64,000 bases of DNA from JAWVFN01 sp963696625 (GCA_963696625.1 CAVOKZ010000032.1:1-64000); one strand, 5' to 3'. Positions 27,819 to 36,683 are shown, counted from the stretch's first letter. Translations and numbers: made by a program. Notes: generated by a model from the sequence alone, not told the origin.

Positions 27819-28690
27819 GGCTGCTCTCCTGGAACGTCAACGGCCGAGTTGGGGATGCGCTCGGTCGCCAGCGGAACGCCCTCCTCAGACGTGAGGTCGA
27901 CGTCGTCGCGCTCCAAGAGGTAACTCTGGGCAGTTACCCGGAGTGGTCGGCAGGACTGATGGAGGCCGGCTACTCGGTCGTTAGCAGCGTCGATCTCGCT
28001 GTGCTCCCGTACCCTCCGGCCCCATTTCCCCAAGAGTGGTTTCACTCACCGCCCTCAAAGGCGCCAGCGAAGCGAAGGTACTTCAACCTCATCGCCGCTC
28101 GGCATCCGATGGTCGCTCTTCGCGGGATCTCCTTCGAGGACCCCGAGGAGGCCCGCTTCAGCTTCCCGGAGAAGTACGCGGCCGTACGAATCAGACTCGA
28201 TGGAAAGACGATCGACATCCACAACGCCCATGTGCCTCCGGGTTCCGGTAACGGCCTAATCAAGGTCCACGCCTTCGAAGCGATTCGCCGGCGGGTCGAC
28301 GAGGACCCCAGCAACCCAAGAGTCCTTTGCGGCGACTTCAACGCACCGCTGGCCGAGGATGACTCCGGCCCCGACGTGACGGCGGGACATCGCGCGCCCG
28401 GACCGAAATGGCCAGAGGCGATCGAGACTCGCTGGATCGAGGCTGAGGCGGCCCTGGTCGAGAACCAGGACATGCGCGACGTTTACCGAGACGTTCATGA
28501 GAACGGCGAACCTTTCCCAGCCTCACATTTCACCGGTCGCAAGGGAAACCTGACGCCGCGCCGCTACGACCATATCTGCGCATCGCCCGAACTTACGACG
28601 GAGAGCTGCGTCTATCTGAGCGACTACCTCGAGAGCCGTCTCAGCGATCACGCCCCTGTTGAGGCTGAGCTCGCACTCCCCGGGAATTAG
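27815..28690 (+). CDS. Endonuclease/exonuclease/phosphatase (EEP) family protein
   Basis: 291 aa, ATG 27815 overlapping the thermonuclease stop. Core EEP motifs: MRLLSWNVNGR, VVALQEVT (catalytic Glu), HNAHVPPGSG, VLCGDFNAP and the C-terminal RLSDHAPVEAEL (catalytic His). No signal peptide. A metal-dependent phosphodiesterase, probably on nucleic acid; coupling to a secreted nuclease suggests related nucleotide scavenging or a chance overlap. Confidence 0.85.
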   Translation: MRLLSWNVNGRVGDALGRQRNALLRREVDVVALQEVTLGSYPEWSAGLMEAGYSVVSSVDLAVLPYPPAPFPQEWFHSPPSKAPAKRRYFNLIAARHPMVALRGISFEDPEEARFSFPEKYAAVRIRLDGKTIDIHNAHVPPGSGNGLIKVHAFEAIRRRVDEDPSNPRVLCGDFNAPLAEDDSGPDVTAGHRAPGPKWPEAIETRWIEAEAALVENQDMRDVYRDVHENGEPFPASHFTGRKGNLTPRRYDHICASPELTTESCVYLSDYLESRLSDHAPVEAELALPGN

Positions 28691-28733
28691 GGCAGTGCCG
28701 CTCATTGCGCGGCGGAGCAGCGAAGTGCTCTGA

Positions 28734-30053
28734 TCAGTCGCGTTTCTCGCCAGTTCCGGGTCGCCGCCGCCCGCGACGCCGCCCCTTGTAGTGCAGGTCC
28801 TCCTCGGAGAACTTCGACATCCGGCTCGGGTCGTCGTCGAGGGCCCGGTCGGCCAAGTCGCGGAGCAGCTCGGCCTCCTTGGCGATCTCCGGCCGCATCT
28901 CCGGGGAAGCCAGCGGCCCGAAGTCTTCGAGCGCCCGGCCGGCGTCGCTCCAGATTCGCTTGGCCTCGCGGGCGTCGCCCGAGCGCATCGCGTTGGCGGC
29001 GTCGCGCTTGGCGCGCTGAGCGCCCTGGAAGGCACGTTCGCTGGTCACAGTCGGATTCGGCACGCGGCCGGCGGCCTCGTCGCCGGGGACGACGTTGACA
29101 TGCACCGGGATGGTCACCGTTTCGGAGTTCAGGGTGGAGACGTCGCCATAGGTCAACTCGAGCTCGCAGACCTGCTGCAGGCCCAGGCCCGACATCGCCG
29201 GGACGTCGATCTCGAGGAGCAGCCTCCGCTCCTCGCCGGCGTAGAAGTCGCCCAGCTCGACCATGAAGCCGCCCTCGATCGCGACCGCGGGGAGGTCGTT
29301 GAAGAGCCGGACCTGCGACACGTCGCCGCTGGGACGGACGGTCAGGCTCGCGGCCTGCACGACCTGTTCGAGCAGGTCGTCGACCTCGGAGGACACAGCG
29401 GCGCCGGCGCTATCGCCCTCCTCGGCGAAGTGGGTGTTGCCGCCGCCGCCACGCGCGACCGTCGCCATCAGCGACTCGTCGTACCCGAGGCCGATCCCGA
29501 TCGTGGAGGTGGTGACGCCGCGCCCCTGGGCGGTGCTCGCGACGCGCTCGAGCTCGCCGTGGTCGACGACGCCGCAATTGGCGTGACCATCGGAGAGCAG
29601 CAACAGGGTGGCGCCGCGGCCGTCGGCGATCCGCCGCGCTTCCTGGATGCCGCGCAGATAGCCGCCGGAGAGGTTCGTCATCGAGCCCGGCCAGAGCGAG
29701 CGGATCGCCTCGCGGGCTGGGCGCTTGTCCGCGAGCGGGCCGGCTGGGACCACGACCTGGATCTCGTCGTCGAAGGCGACGAGGCCGAAGTTGTCGGTGG
29801 GGTCGAGGCGGGCGATCAGGGCCTCGAGGGCGTCCTTGGCCGCCTCGAGGCGGCCGTCGGCCATCGAGCCGCTGCGGTCGAGCACGACCTGCAGCGTGCC
29901 CGGGTCGCGCGGGGCGTCGGGGTTGCGGCCGGGCGCGATCATCTCGAGCAGCACGGAGACCTGGTCCTCGGCCTCGACCGCGACCACGTCAACATCAAGC
30001 AGGGCGTTTAGGTCCATGCTCAAGTAGTCGCCGGCGCGGGGGATTTCTGACAT
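28734..30053 (-). CDS. Von Willebrand factor type A domain protein
   Basis: 439 aa from ATG 30053. VWA domain about 45-230 with an intact MIDAS: VVLDRSGSMADG (DxSxS), then MTNLSGG (Thr) and LLLSDGHANCG (Asp). The C-terminal part has a helical region with ERAFQGAQRAKRDAANAMRS and a basic tail. No signal peptide, so probably cytoplasmic metal-dependent protein binding. Divergent from the GGCT gene with 49 bp between starts. Confidence 0.82.
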   Translation of the reverse strand: MSEIPRAGDYLSMDLNALLDVDVVAVEAEDQVSVLLEMIAPGRNPDAPRDPGTLQVVLDRSGSMADGRLEAAKDALEALIARLDPTDNFGLVAFDDEIQVVVPAGPLADKRPAREAIRSLWPGSMTNLSGGYLRGIQEARRIADGRGATLLLLSDGHANCGVVDHGELERVASTAQGRGVTTSTIGIGLGYDESLMATVARGGGGNTHFAEEGDSAGAAVSSEVDDLLEQVVQAASLTVRPSGDVSQVRLFNDLPAVAIEGGFMVELGDFYAGEERRLLLEIDVPAMSGLGLQQVCELELTYGDVSTLNSETVTIPVHVNVVPGDEAAGRVPNPTVTSERAFQGAQRAKRDAANAMRSGDAREAKRIWSDAGRALEDFGPLASPEMRPEIAKEAELLRDLADRALDDDPSRMSKFSEEDLHYKGRRRGRRRPGTGEKRD

Positions 30054-30102
30054 TTCGTGGCGCTCGTGTCAGAAACCAGGCACAAAGCACGACTCATCAG
30101 GC

Positions 30103-30591
30103 ATGAACACGCACCTCTACTTCGCCTACGGCTCCAACCTCAACCACGAGGGCATGGCCGGCCGCTGCCCGGACTCCGAGCCGCTCGCCCGTGCCTCCCT
30201 CGAGGACTGGCAGCTGACCTTCCAGGGCGTTGCCGACATCCGGCCGCGCCACGGGGCCCGCACCCACGGCGCCCTCTGGCGGATCAGCGACCGCGACCTC
30301 GAGCGGCTCGACACCTACGAGGGCTACCCGACCCTCTACGACCGCGAGAGGGTCTCGGTGCGGAGCGGCAGCGACGAACTGGTCGCCGTGACCTACATGA
30401 TCCGCGACGAGGACCACTACCTCGGTCTCCCCGCGGCCGGCTACCTGGACACGATCAAGGAGGGCTACGAGCAGTGGGGCCTGCCGCTGATCGCGCTCGA
30501 CTTCGCCCTCGCCCAGGTCAAGGACCACCTCTTCGACCTCGGCGTCCGCCGCTTCGAGCCCGACGGCCCGAAGCGGCTGCGGCCGGCCTGA
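30103..30591 (+). CDS. Gamma-glutamylcyclotransferase-like (AIG2/GGCT) protein
   Basis: 162 aa from ATG 30103. LYFAYGSNL (residue 5) is the family signature loop binding the gamma-glutamyl group; LERLDTYEGYP holds the catalytic Glu near residue 80; VAVTYMI follows. Family members release 5-oxoproline from gamma-glutamyl amines. Intact and of normal length. Confidence 0.88.
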   Translation: MNTHLYFAYGSNLNHEGMAGRCPDSEPLARASLEDWQLTFQGVADIRPRHGARTHGALWRISDRDLERLDTYEGYPTLYDRERVSVRSGSDELVAVTYMIRDEDHYLGLPAAGYLDTIKEGYEQWGLPLIALDFALAQVKDHLFDLGVRRFEPDGPKRLRPA

Positions 30592-30624
30592 GGAGGCGCG
30601 GCGACCGGGAGTAGGATCGAACTG

Positions 30625-30731
30625 TCCATCAAGAGCGGGTGAGGGATCCGGCCCTTTGACCCCGCAGCAACCGGCCAAGGCCCCCGGGCCGAGGCACGGT
30701 GCTACAGCCGGCACCGATGGAGGTGAAGCGA
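30625..30731 (+). promoter_or_regulatory. SAM-I (S-box) riboswitch candidate, translational
   Basis: The conserved S-box order is present: AAGAGCGGGTGAGGGA (30631-30646), GGCCC, GCAGCAACCGG, CACGGTGCTACAGCC. A six-base P1 closes perfectly (TCCATC 30625-30630 with GATGGA 30716-30721). The 3' P1 strand shares GGA with the Shine-Dalgarno GGAGGT (30719-30724) of ATG 30732, so SAM binding should hide the SD and switch translation off. Recognised by eye against the SAM-I consensus; no covariance search was possible. Confidence 0.75.
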
Positions 30732-31292
30732 ATGACTCACAACGACCGAAGCGCGCTAGAGCGCGAACAGGCCATCGACGGGATCCTCGCAATCAGAAGC
30801 GGGTCGAGCACGGGCAACGTTGGCATCTACGGTGCGGACGTGTGCGCGCTCTGTGGAGAGATCGGCACCTTTCGCGGCTGGGCCAAGGCGATGTTCGGAT
30901 GCCACTACGGCCCACACCGTGAGCTCGTTTGCGACGAGTGCCGAGGTTCGTTAATCCCGGCCGGCGAGACCGGCGTGAGCGAACACGATCGTCTGATCGG
31001 CGCGGAGCTCGCCGCCTCCGACGTTCGCTACTGCCGCCTCTGCCAGGACCAGATGCAGCGTCACCCCAGCTGGGGCGTCGAGAGGTCGCGCTTTGTACGC
31101 CTCTGCAAACCGTGCCGCCTTGCACTGAATGCCGAAGGCCTAACCGACCTCGACGAGATCGCGGAGATGCTCCGTGAATTCACACGACGCCGGTATCTCG
31201 AGCTGCTCGACGGCGACGAGCTCAAACGGATGGGCAAGGACGTCGCTGCGATGAAGCGGGAGTTGGACTCGTGGCGCGAGGGCTCGCGATGA
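30732..31292 (+). CDS. Cys-rich zinc-binding hypothetical protein under SAM riboswitch
   Basis: 186 aa from ATG 30732, chosen because GGAGGT lies 7 bases upstream and overlaps the riboswitch P1; upstream in-frame codons lie within the aptamer. Three Cys pairs: VCALCGEIGTF, ELVCDECRGSL, YCRLCQDQM, plus LCKPCRLALN, indicating two zinc sites. The C-terminus is helical (LREFTRRRYLELL). Family not recognised. S-box control normally marks methionine/SAM metabolism, so a methionine-related role is possible. Confidence 0.65.
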   Translation: MTHNDRSALEREQAIDGILAIRSGSSTGNVGIYGADVCALCGEIGTFRGWAKAMFGCHYGPHRELVCDECRGSLIPAGETGVSEHDRLIGAELAASDVRYCRLCQDQMQRHPSWGVERSRFVRLCKPCRLALNAEGLTDLDEIAEMLREFTRRRYLELLDGDELKRMGKDVAAMKRELDSWREGSR

Positions 31293-31306
31293 CAGCTCAC
31301 TGATCT

Positions 31307-31924
31307 CTATGGCAGCGCGTCCCCTCCCAGACGCCACGTGTAGCTGTAGTCCGTGTAGTTGACGCTCGCGGTGTAGCGGTAGCCCTCGATCGTTCCGCCG
31401 GGGTTCTCAGTCGTCACGGCCAGGCAGCTGAACGGCTGGGTGGCGGCGGCGATGTCGATGGCGCCGCCCTGCGGGTCGCACTCGGTGCGTAGGACCGGCC
31501 CGTCGAGGATGCCCTGGTCGACGGAGTCCTGGGCGTCCTTGCTGACCTGGTCCTCGAGCTCGGTGACGATCAGCTCGCGCAGCTGGCGCTCGACCTTGTC
31601 GGCCGCGGCCTGCTGCTGGGCTTGCTTCTGGGCCTGCTCGGCCGCGGCTTGCTCGGCCTCCTGCTTGGCGCGGACGTCGTTGTCGTGGTTGACCTTCAGC
31701 GCGATTCCGCCGCCGACTGCGGCGAGCAGCAACACCACCGCCGCCCCGAGGACGATGCGGCGCTGTCGTTTCGACATCCCCGCGATCCGGCGGCGCATCC
31801 GGATGCGGCGGTCGCGGATCAGCGAGCCGCCGCAGTGGGGGCATACGTCGTCATTGGTCCGCGACTGCGCCGAGCAGTGCGGGCAGACCCGTACGGGCGC
31901 TTCTTCCTTCGAGGGGCCCGACAT
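31307..31924 (-). CDS. Zinc-ribbon membrane-anchored protein
   Basis: 205 aa. N-terminal zinc ribbon VCPHCSAQSRTNDDVCPHCG, basic patch, one transmembrane helix (IVLGAAVVLLLAAVGGGIAL, about 58-77), an Ala/Gln-rich coiled coil (about 85-120), then a small extracytoplasmic domain ending YTDYSYTWRL. ATG 31924 overlaps the stop of the upstream gene (TGATG region), so the two related zinc-ribbon proteins are an operon. Function unknown. Confidence 0.65.
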   Translation of the reverse strand: MSGPSKEEAPVRVCPHCSAQSRTNDDVCPHCGGSLIRDRRIRMRRRIAGMSKRQRRIVLGAAVVLLLAAVGGGIALKVNHDNDVRAKQEAEQAAAEQAQKQAQQQAAADKVERQLRELIVTELEDQVSKDAQDSVDQGILDGPVLRTECDPQGGAIDIAAATQPFSCLAVTTENPGGTIEGYRYTASVNYTDYSYTWRLGGDALP

Positions 31925-32388
31925 CAGTACGCGTTCTTGCTGTCGAGCTCACCATTGGTGAAGCAGAACTGGAAGCTCGGGAAGCCGAGCAGATCCTCGC
32001 CCTTCTTCGCGTAGTAGATGCAAGATGAGCCAACGGGCTCGTTGCTGAAGGCGCCCTGGTTCTCGAACTCCTGCTTGCCGGTTGGCTTGCCGAGCGTGTC
32101 GACGACCTCGGACTGCGAGGTTCCCTGCTCGATCGAGTCGAACTGGGCCTTGGTGATCGCGTGCTTGTCGGCTTCGTCATTGGCGCTGTTGATGCCGGCG
32201 GCGATCAGTGCCGAGCAGCCGGCGATTACGACCAGGCCGCCGAGGCAGATCCACAGGAAAACCTTGAGGCCAGTGCGCTTCTTGTACTTCTTGCCGCAGC
32301 TGGGGCACTTCTTCTCGAACGTCTGCGACTGGGCGCCGCAGTGGGGGCAGAGTTTGGTGGGTGGGGTCGGCGCGGACGAGGCTTCCAT
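31924..32388 (-). CDS. Zinc-ribbon membrane protein with SmpA/BamE-like domain
   Basis: 154 aa from ATG 32388, preferred because AGGGAG precedes it; the frame extends upstream to 32454. Zinc ribbon LCPHCGAQSQTFEKKCPSCG, TM helix VFLWICLGGLVVIAGCSAL, then FDSIEQGTSQSEVVDTLGKP, the helical-hairpin signature of SmpA/OmlA-like domains. Same architecture as its downstream neighbour. Envelope protein of unknown function. Confidence 0.65.
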   Translation of the reverse strand: MEASSAPTPPTKLCPHCGAQSQTFEKKCPSCGKKYKKRTGLKVFLWICLGGLVVIAGCSALIAAGINSANDEADKHAITKAQFDSIEQGTSQSEVVDTLGKPTGKQEFENQGAFSNEPVGSSCIYYAKKGEDLLGFPSFQFCFTNGELDSKNAY

Positions 32389-32508
32389 GGAGGACTCCCT
32401 TGGTGGTTGACCAAGGGGAAGTCGCCGCTGGGCCGGCGTTTCTGACGCCATCATGCTGGCTAAAGACAGGGGCCGCGAGCTGGGCGACCACCGGCGTTGG
32501 TCCGACCT

Positions 32509-33070
32509 CTAGCCGATCACAGCCTTCAAGCGGCGCTGCATCGCTGCGCCCGAGGAGTCGAAGATCGTGCACATGCGCTCGAACGAGTCGCGCGTGCCGC
32601 GACACTTCTCGTACTGCTCGCGGATCAGGTGCGCCGGCATCAGCAAGGCGGCAGCGAAGGCGTTGGCCTCCGCCTCCGCCGGCGGCAGCGGCGGACGCTC
32701 ATCAACGTCGAGCTGCATCTGGTCGATGCTCGGCTTGCGGCAAAAGAGCGACTGCTGACCCGTGCGATGCATGACCCAGTGGCCGAGCTCGTGGCCGATC
32801 GTGAAGCGGCGGCGCGGCGGCCACTCCTTGGCCTCGAGAGCATTCACCCAGATCTCGCCGCGGCTGGAAAGAAGTAGGCCCGAGAGGGACTGGCCCGCGG
32901 CGAGACTCCGGAGCGCCGGGGGCGAGGGAGAGGTCGTCGACGTCTCGGACCAGGAGACCAAACTCCGTGTCTGCAATCGCTTCGATTGGCACCGGCAACC
33001 TCTCGCCGTCCCAAACCCATTCGGAGACCGAGGCGAGGACGCTCTCTGCTCGGGCCTCGATCTCCTCCAT
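32509..33070 (-). CDS. ImmA/IrrE-type metallopeptidase, +1 frameshift at GAGACTC
   Basis: Starts at ATG 33070, overlapping the regulator stop (MEEIEARAESVLASVSEWVW). After DVDDLSLAPGAPE the frame switches; the rest holds GEIWVNALEAKEW, the zinc-protease motif FTIGHELGHWVMHR, and EAEANAFAAALLMPAHLI with the third ligand Glu. The plus-strand GAGACTC at 32902-32908 (GAGTCTC in the coding strand) read as GAGCTC gives APELAAGQSLSG and a complete 186-aa protein. Such peptidases cleave a partner repressor under stress; the adjacent regulator is the likely substrate. Confidence 0.85.
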
Positions 33071-33711
33071 CAGCCCTCGCGGAAGAGCTTGTCGACTTCG
33101 TCGGGCTCGCCGTTCTCGGCGCCGGGAATGGCGGTCGGCGGCTCGGGCATGTAGTCGGGGTTCGGTAGCGCCTTTCTCGCGAACGCCGGCGATTCCGCCG
33201 AAGCCGGTGAGGCTTGGCCCTCGCGGGGCGGAAGCAATCGCTTGCCGGCGTTTCTCAAGCCTTCGGCACTGACCCCGACGATCGAGCCGAGTGCTTCGAG
33301 GACACTGTCGTTGACCCCTTCGGAGGGGAGCAGGCCCTGCTCCATCTCGTGGTAGTAGGCACCGACTTTGGCTTCCTTCTCCGATTGGCCGAGGGCGTCT
33401 GCGAGGCGCGCGACCAGCTCCTCGCGTTTGATCTTCGCCCGGTGCCGGAGGCGCGGGAGGAGCGCCGGCCACATGCCGGAGGCGCCGTTCACTGCGCGGT
33501 CAACGCGCTCGACGATGCGCTCGGCGTCGGAGCCGTGGAATGACTCGGCGTCCCAAGTCTCGCGGGGCGCCTGCTCGAGGAAGACGTCGATCAGGTCACC
33601 GAGCTCCTCGCGCTCTTCTCCGGAGAGCTTGTCCATGTATTCGAAGGGGTCGGGTTTGTCGCCCGCAAGCTGACGGGCGATGAATTCGGCGAAAAGGTCG
33701 TTGAGCTCAGG
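33070..33711 (-). CDS. HTH-type regulator paired with ImmA-like protease
   Basis: 213 aa from ATG 33711, overlapping the sigma gene by 5 bp. The N-terminus is helical (LNDLFAEFIARQLAGDKPDP). A middle region (KREELVARLADALGQSEKEA, then AYYHEMEQGLLP) resembles an XRE-type HTH. The C-terminal tail is Pro/Glu-rich. Stop overlaps the protease start. Family assignment tentative; context (sigma factor + regulator + ImmA protease) suggests an anti-sigma or repressor cleaved by the protease. Confidence 0.6.
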   Translation of the reverse strand, partial: PELNDLFAEFIARQLAGDKPDPFEYMDKLSGEEREELGDLIDVFLEQAPRETWDAESFHGSDAERIVERVDRAVNGASGMWPALLPRLRHRAKIKREELVARLADALGQSEKEAKVGAYYHEMEQGLLPSEGVNDSVLEALGSIVGVSAEGLRNAGKRLLPPREGQASPASAESPAFARKALPNPDYMPEPPTAIPGAENGEPDEVDKLFREG

Positions 33712-34375
33712 CATCCGGGTTCGTCGCCTTTCTCGTTTCCTCATCGAGCTTCAGGACCCTCGCCTTGAAGCGGGAATTGATCTTGTAGGCGTTGACGATC
33801 GTGATCTCGTCGCCGAGCTCTTCTTTCACCTGTTCGCAGGCCTCCTCGGGAGGCATGCCGGCGAAACCGAGATCGGAGTCGCCCCCGAGCTCGATGTACC
33901 GGCGATGGGACGGCTTCTTGATCTCAGCGAATGCCCGGGCGACGAGATCTTGGTTGACCACTGCGTCCGCGTGATCAGGACTTGACGGGTCGGCCCCAAA
34001 TATCTCCTCCTCACCCTCGTGCTCGCTTGCGAGCGGGTCGAGAGGCGGCTTGCCCTCGCGTGCTCGGTGGTAATCGGCGACGACGAATTGCGAGATGCGC
34101 CGCAGCCAGGCGCCGAACTGCCCTGCGGTTGACCCGTCGAACTGGGCCGTATCGCGTGCCAGCGACTTGATCGCGCGCTCGAACACTTCGTGCACAAGGT
34201 CTTCGTGATCGTTGGAATCGCACTTGCGGGTCCAGAAGAAGACGCGGTCGATGAAGCCGTACACCAGGACGCCCATCGCGGTCCGCCAGTGGTCGCGCTC
34301 ACCCGCCGATCGCGCCCCGTTTGCGTAGGCGATCAGCTGCTCGTTGGAGAGCAGGCTCAGCTGATGCTCACTCAT
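33707..34375 (-). CDS. Sigma-70-family (ECF-like) sigma factor
   Basis: 222 aa from ATG 34375 (MSEHQLSLLSNEQLIAYANG). Region 2-like helices: RVFFWTRKCDSNDHEDLVHE, VFERAIKSLA, GAWLRRISQFVVADYHRARE. Region 4 is less canonical (RRYIELGGDSDLGFAGMPPE). First gene of a three-gene overlapping operon with the HTH regulator and ImmA protease, which would form a stress-triggered switch. The frame is open upstream to 34570 but that part looks non-coding. Confidence 0.7.
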   Translation of the reverse strand: MSEHQLSLLSNEQLIAYANGARSAGERDHWRTAMGVLVYGFIDRVFFWTRKCDSNDHEDLVHEVFERAIKSLARDTAQFDGSTAGQFGAWLRRISQFVVADYHRAREGKPPLDPLASEHEGEEEIFGADPSSPDHADAVVNQDLVARAFAEIKKPSHRRYIELGGDSDLGFAGMPPEEACEQVKEELGDEITIVNAYKINSRFKARVLKLDEETRKATNPDA

Positions 34376-34724
34376 GGCGCGAAATGGGGCCAAGTCAGGC
34401 GGACGATAGTCAGATGGTGTTGTCAGGCCCTTGTCGGGGCTCCGACTCGCATCGAAATGACCGTGAGCGAGGAGGGGTTGATGTTGACAACACCGTCCCT
34501 GACGCCAGCCCGATCGTCTCAAGTGACATCCCGCACCTGAATCGGCTCGCACCGGCGCCATCCGGAGCAATAGCCGCTAGGGTGCCCGGCCCCTGACGTC
34601 CCGGATCCAGGGGCTTTAAGGCGAATTGAGTCGCGGCAGGGATCCTCACGCCCCGGACGAAGCCATTCGTCTAGCGGGACTTCTACTGAGCAGGACCTGG
34701 TCGGCTTCGACCGATCGCATATCT
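34376..34724. other. Divergent intergenic region
   Basis: No supported gene between the sigma operon (minus) and the membrane protein (plus). It probably contains both promoters; a TTGACA-like hexamer is visible at about 34493, but no convincing -10 can be fixed. Confidence 0.4.
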
Positions 34725-35633
34725 ATGACCCAGAACTCATTCCTACGCCGAAACTCGACCGCCGTCACCATCATGGGGACGCTGGCCGTCTGCGGAGCCG
34801 TCGGGTTTGCGCTCGCCGGCAAGCGGGGGGAGTTCGCGGCGGCCCTCTCGGGGACGCCGCTCTGGGTCGTCGGCGTCGCGGTCGCCCTCCAGCTCGGCTG
34901 GCTGCTCGCGCGCAGCGAGGCCTGGCACGTCTGTGTCGGCGCCGCCGGCGGGCGGGTCGAGCGCGGGCGGGTCTACCAGGCCTCGAGCATCGGCTATCTC
35001 GGCAACCTCTTCAACGGGCAGCTCGGCATGGTGATGCGGGTCGCGGCGCTGCGCAAGACGCAGCCCGAGGACAGCCCGAAGGCGCCGGTGCTGCTCGCCT
35101 CGGAGTTCCCGATCGTCGTGATCGAGGGGGCGCTGGCGGCGATCATGTCCTTCACGCTGGTCAAGCCGCTCGGCGTTCCCTGGTGGGCGCCGATCGTCGG
35201 CTTCGCCGTGATCGCCTCGGCCACGATCGCGATCGCCGCCTTCTCCCGTGACCGCCAGGGCTTCTGGCGCGGCTTCGCCGTGCTCGGCGGGCTCAAGGGC
35301 CGGGGACGGGTCATCGGCCTGGTCGCCTTCTGCGGCGCGCTGCAGATCGTCCGCATCTGGTTCCTCCTTCACTACACCGGCGCCGACGCCTCGCTGCTCG
35401 ACTCGATCGCGCTGCTGATCGGCGTCGCCGTGATCGGGGTCTTCCCGGTCGGCCCCAGCGCGGGCGTCGCCGCCGCGGTGCTGATTCTCGGCGCCGAGGG
35501 CATGGGTCCCGCCGCCGCCACGGGCGCGCTGATCACGGTGACCAGCGCGGTCGCCTGCCTCACCTTCGCCGGCTGGGCGCTGGTCTGCTGGGCGCGCGAC
35601 GTCGGCGAGCGCCGCTTCGCGCTCGCGGCCTAG
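34725..35633 (+). CDS. Lysylphosphatidylglycerol synthase TM-type (UPF0104) integral membrane protein
   Basis: 302 aa from ATG 34725 (MTQNSFLRRNS); the frame continues upstream to 34626. Six to eight hydrophobic segments, with the flippase-like signature regions LLARSEAWHVCVGAAGG and SSIGYLGNLF, and VFPVGPSAGVAAAVLIL near the C-terminus. Family members move lipids or polyprenyl substrates across the membrane. IS481 copy 2 is inserted exactly at its stop codon: the TAG is part of the CCTAGC target, so the protein end is preserved. Confidence 0.78.
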   Translation: MTQNSFLRRNSTAVTIMGTLAVCGAVGFALAGKRGEFAAALSGTPLWVVGVAVALQLGWLLARSEAWHVCVGAAGGRVERGRVYQASSIGYLGNLFNGQLGMVMRVAALRKTQPEDSPKAPVLLASEFPIVVIEGALAAIMSFTLVKPLGVPWWAPIVGFAVIASATIAIAAFSRDRQGFWRGFAVLGGLKGRGRVIGLVAFCGALQIVRIWFLLHYTGADASLLDSIALLIGVAVIGVFPVGPSAGVAAAVLILGAEGMGPAAATGALITVTSAVACLTFAGWALVCWARDVGERRFALAA

Positions 35634-35634
35634 C

Positions 35635-36678
35635 TGTAGTTCCTAACCACATTGTTCATCCGGGCCTCCTTGGAGGCTGGGGGTGTCATGCCACCCAGAT
35701 CCAAGGAGGAACACCGGATGAAGATTCACGCTAACGCCAAGCTCGGCCCGAAGGGCAGGGCGATCATGGTCAAGCGCGTCGTCGAGGAGGGCTGGTCGCT
35801 CACCGCGGCGGCCGAGGCCGCCGGGGTGAGCGAGCGAACCGCCGGCAAGTGGGTCGCCCGCTACCGCTCAGAGGGCGAGGCAGGTCTATACGACCGCAGC
35901 TGCGAGCCCCACTCGGTTCCCCACGCCACCCCGGAGGACCGGGTCGAGGCGATCGCGGCCCTGCGGCGGGTGCGCCTCACCGGGGCCGAGATCGCGATGG
36001 CGCTCGGCATGGCGATTTCGACCGTCTCGGCGGTCCTAGGTCGCATCGGGCTCGGCAAGCTCGGCGCCCTGGAGCCGCTCGAGCCCCCCAACCGCTATGA
36101 GCGGGCCCGCGCCGGCGAGCTGCTTCACATCGACGTCAAGAAGCTGGGGCGGATCGGCCACCGAGGCGCCGGGCACCGCGTCACGGGCAACCGCGGCAAA
36201 GGGCAGCGCTCACGCGGAGCCGGCTGGGAGTACGTGCACGTCTGCGTCGACGACGCCACCCGTCTCGCCTACGTCGAGGTGCTGGCCAACGAGAAGGCAA
36301 CCACCGCGATCGGCTTCCTGAGGCGAGCGGTCGCCTTCTATCGCTCGCACGGGATCGAGGTGACGGGCCTGATGACCGACAACGGCTCCGCCTACCGCTC
36401 CACCACCCACGCGATCGCCTGCCGGGCGTTGAAGATCAAGCACATCCGCACCCGCCCCTACCGGCCGCGCACCAACGGCAAGGCCGAGCGCTTCATCCGC
36501 ACGATGCTCGGCGGCTGGGCCTACGGGGCGATCTACCGGGACTCGGCGGAGCGAACCGCGGCTCTATCCGGCTGGCTCAGCTTCTATAACTGGCGCAGAC
36601 CACACGGCTCCCTCGCCAAGAGGCCGCCCGGAGCTCGGCTCGCCGAGCTAAAGGCGAACAATGTGGCTGGTTCTTACA
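35635..36678 (+). mobile_element. IS481-family element, copy 2 (1,044 bp)
   Basis: Same ends as copy 1 (left TGTAGTTCC, right TTCTTACA) and flanked by a 6-bp duplication CCTAGC (35629-35634, 36679-36684). GAGCTC at 36631-36636 is intact here whereas copy 1 has GAAGCTC. The near-perfect identity of the copies implies very recent transposition. Confidence 0.93.
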
Positions 36679-36683
36679 CCTAG
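35718..36683 (+). CDS. IS481 family transposase, copy 2 (intact)
   Basis: 321 aa from ATG 35718 after AAGGAGG. HTH (AAAEAAGVSERTAGKWVARY) and DDE residues in LLHIDVKKL, MTDNGSAY and NGKAERF. The last codons read TAC ACC TAG, and the stop TAG lies in the CCTAGC target duplication, outside the IS itself: the inserted site supplies the stop codon. This is the reference for correcting copy 1. Confidence 0.93.
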   Translation: MKIHANAKLGPKGRAIMVKRVVEEGWSLTAAAEAAGVSERTAGKWVARYRSEGEAGLYDRSCEPHSVPHATPEDRVEAIAALRRVRLTGAEIAMALGMAISTVSAVLGRIGLGKLGALEPLEPPNRYERARAGELLHIDVKKLGRIGHRGAGHRVTGNRGKGQRSRGAGWEYVHVCVDDATRLAYVEVLANEKATTAIGFLRRAVAFYRSHGIEVTGLMTDNGSAYRSTTHAIACRALKIKHIRTRPYRPRTNGKAERFIRTMLGGWAYGAIYRDSAERTAALSGWLSFYNWRRPHGSLAKRPPGARLAELKANNVAGSYT

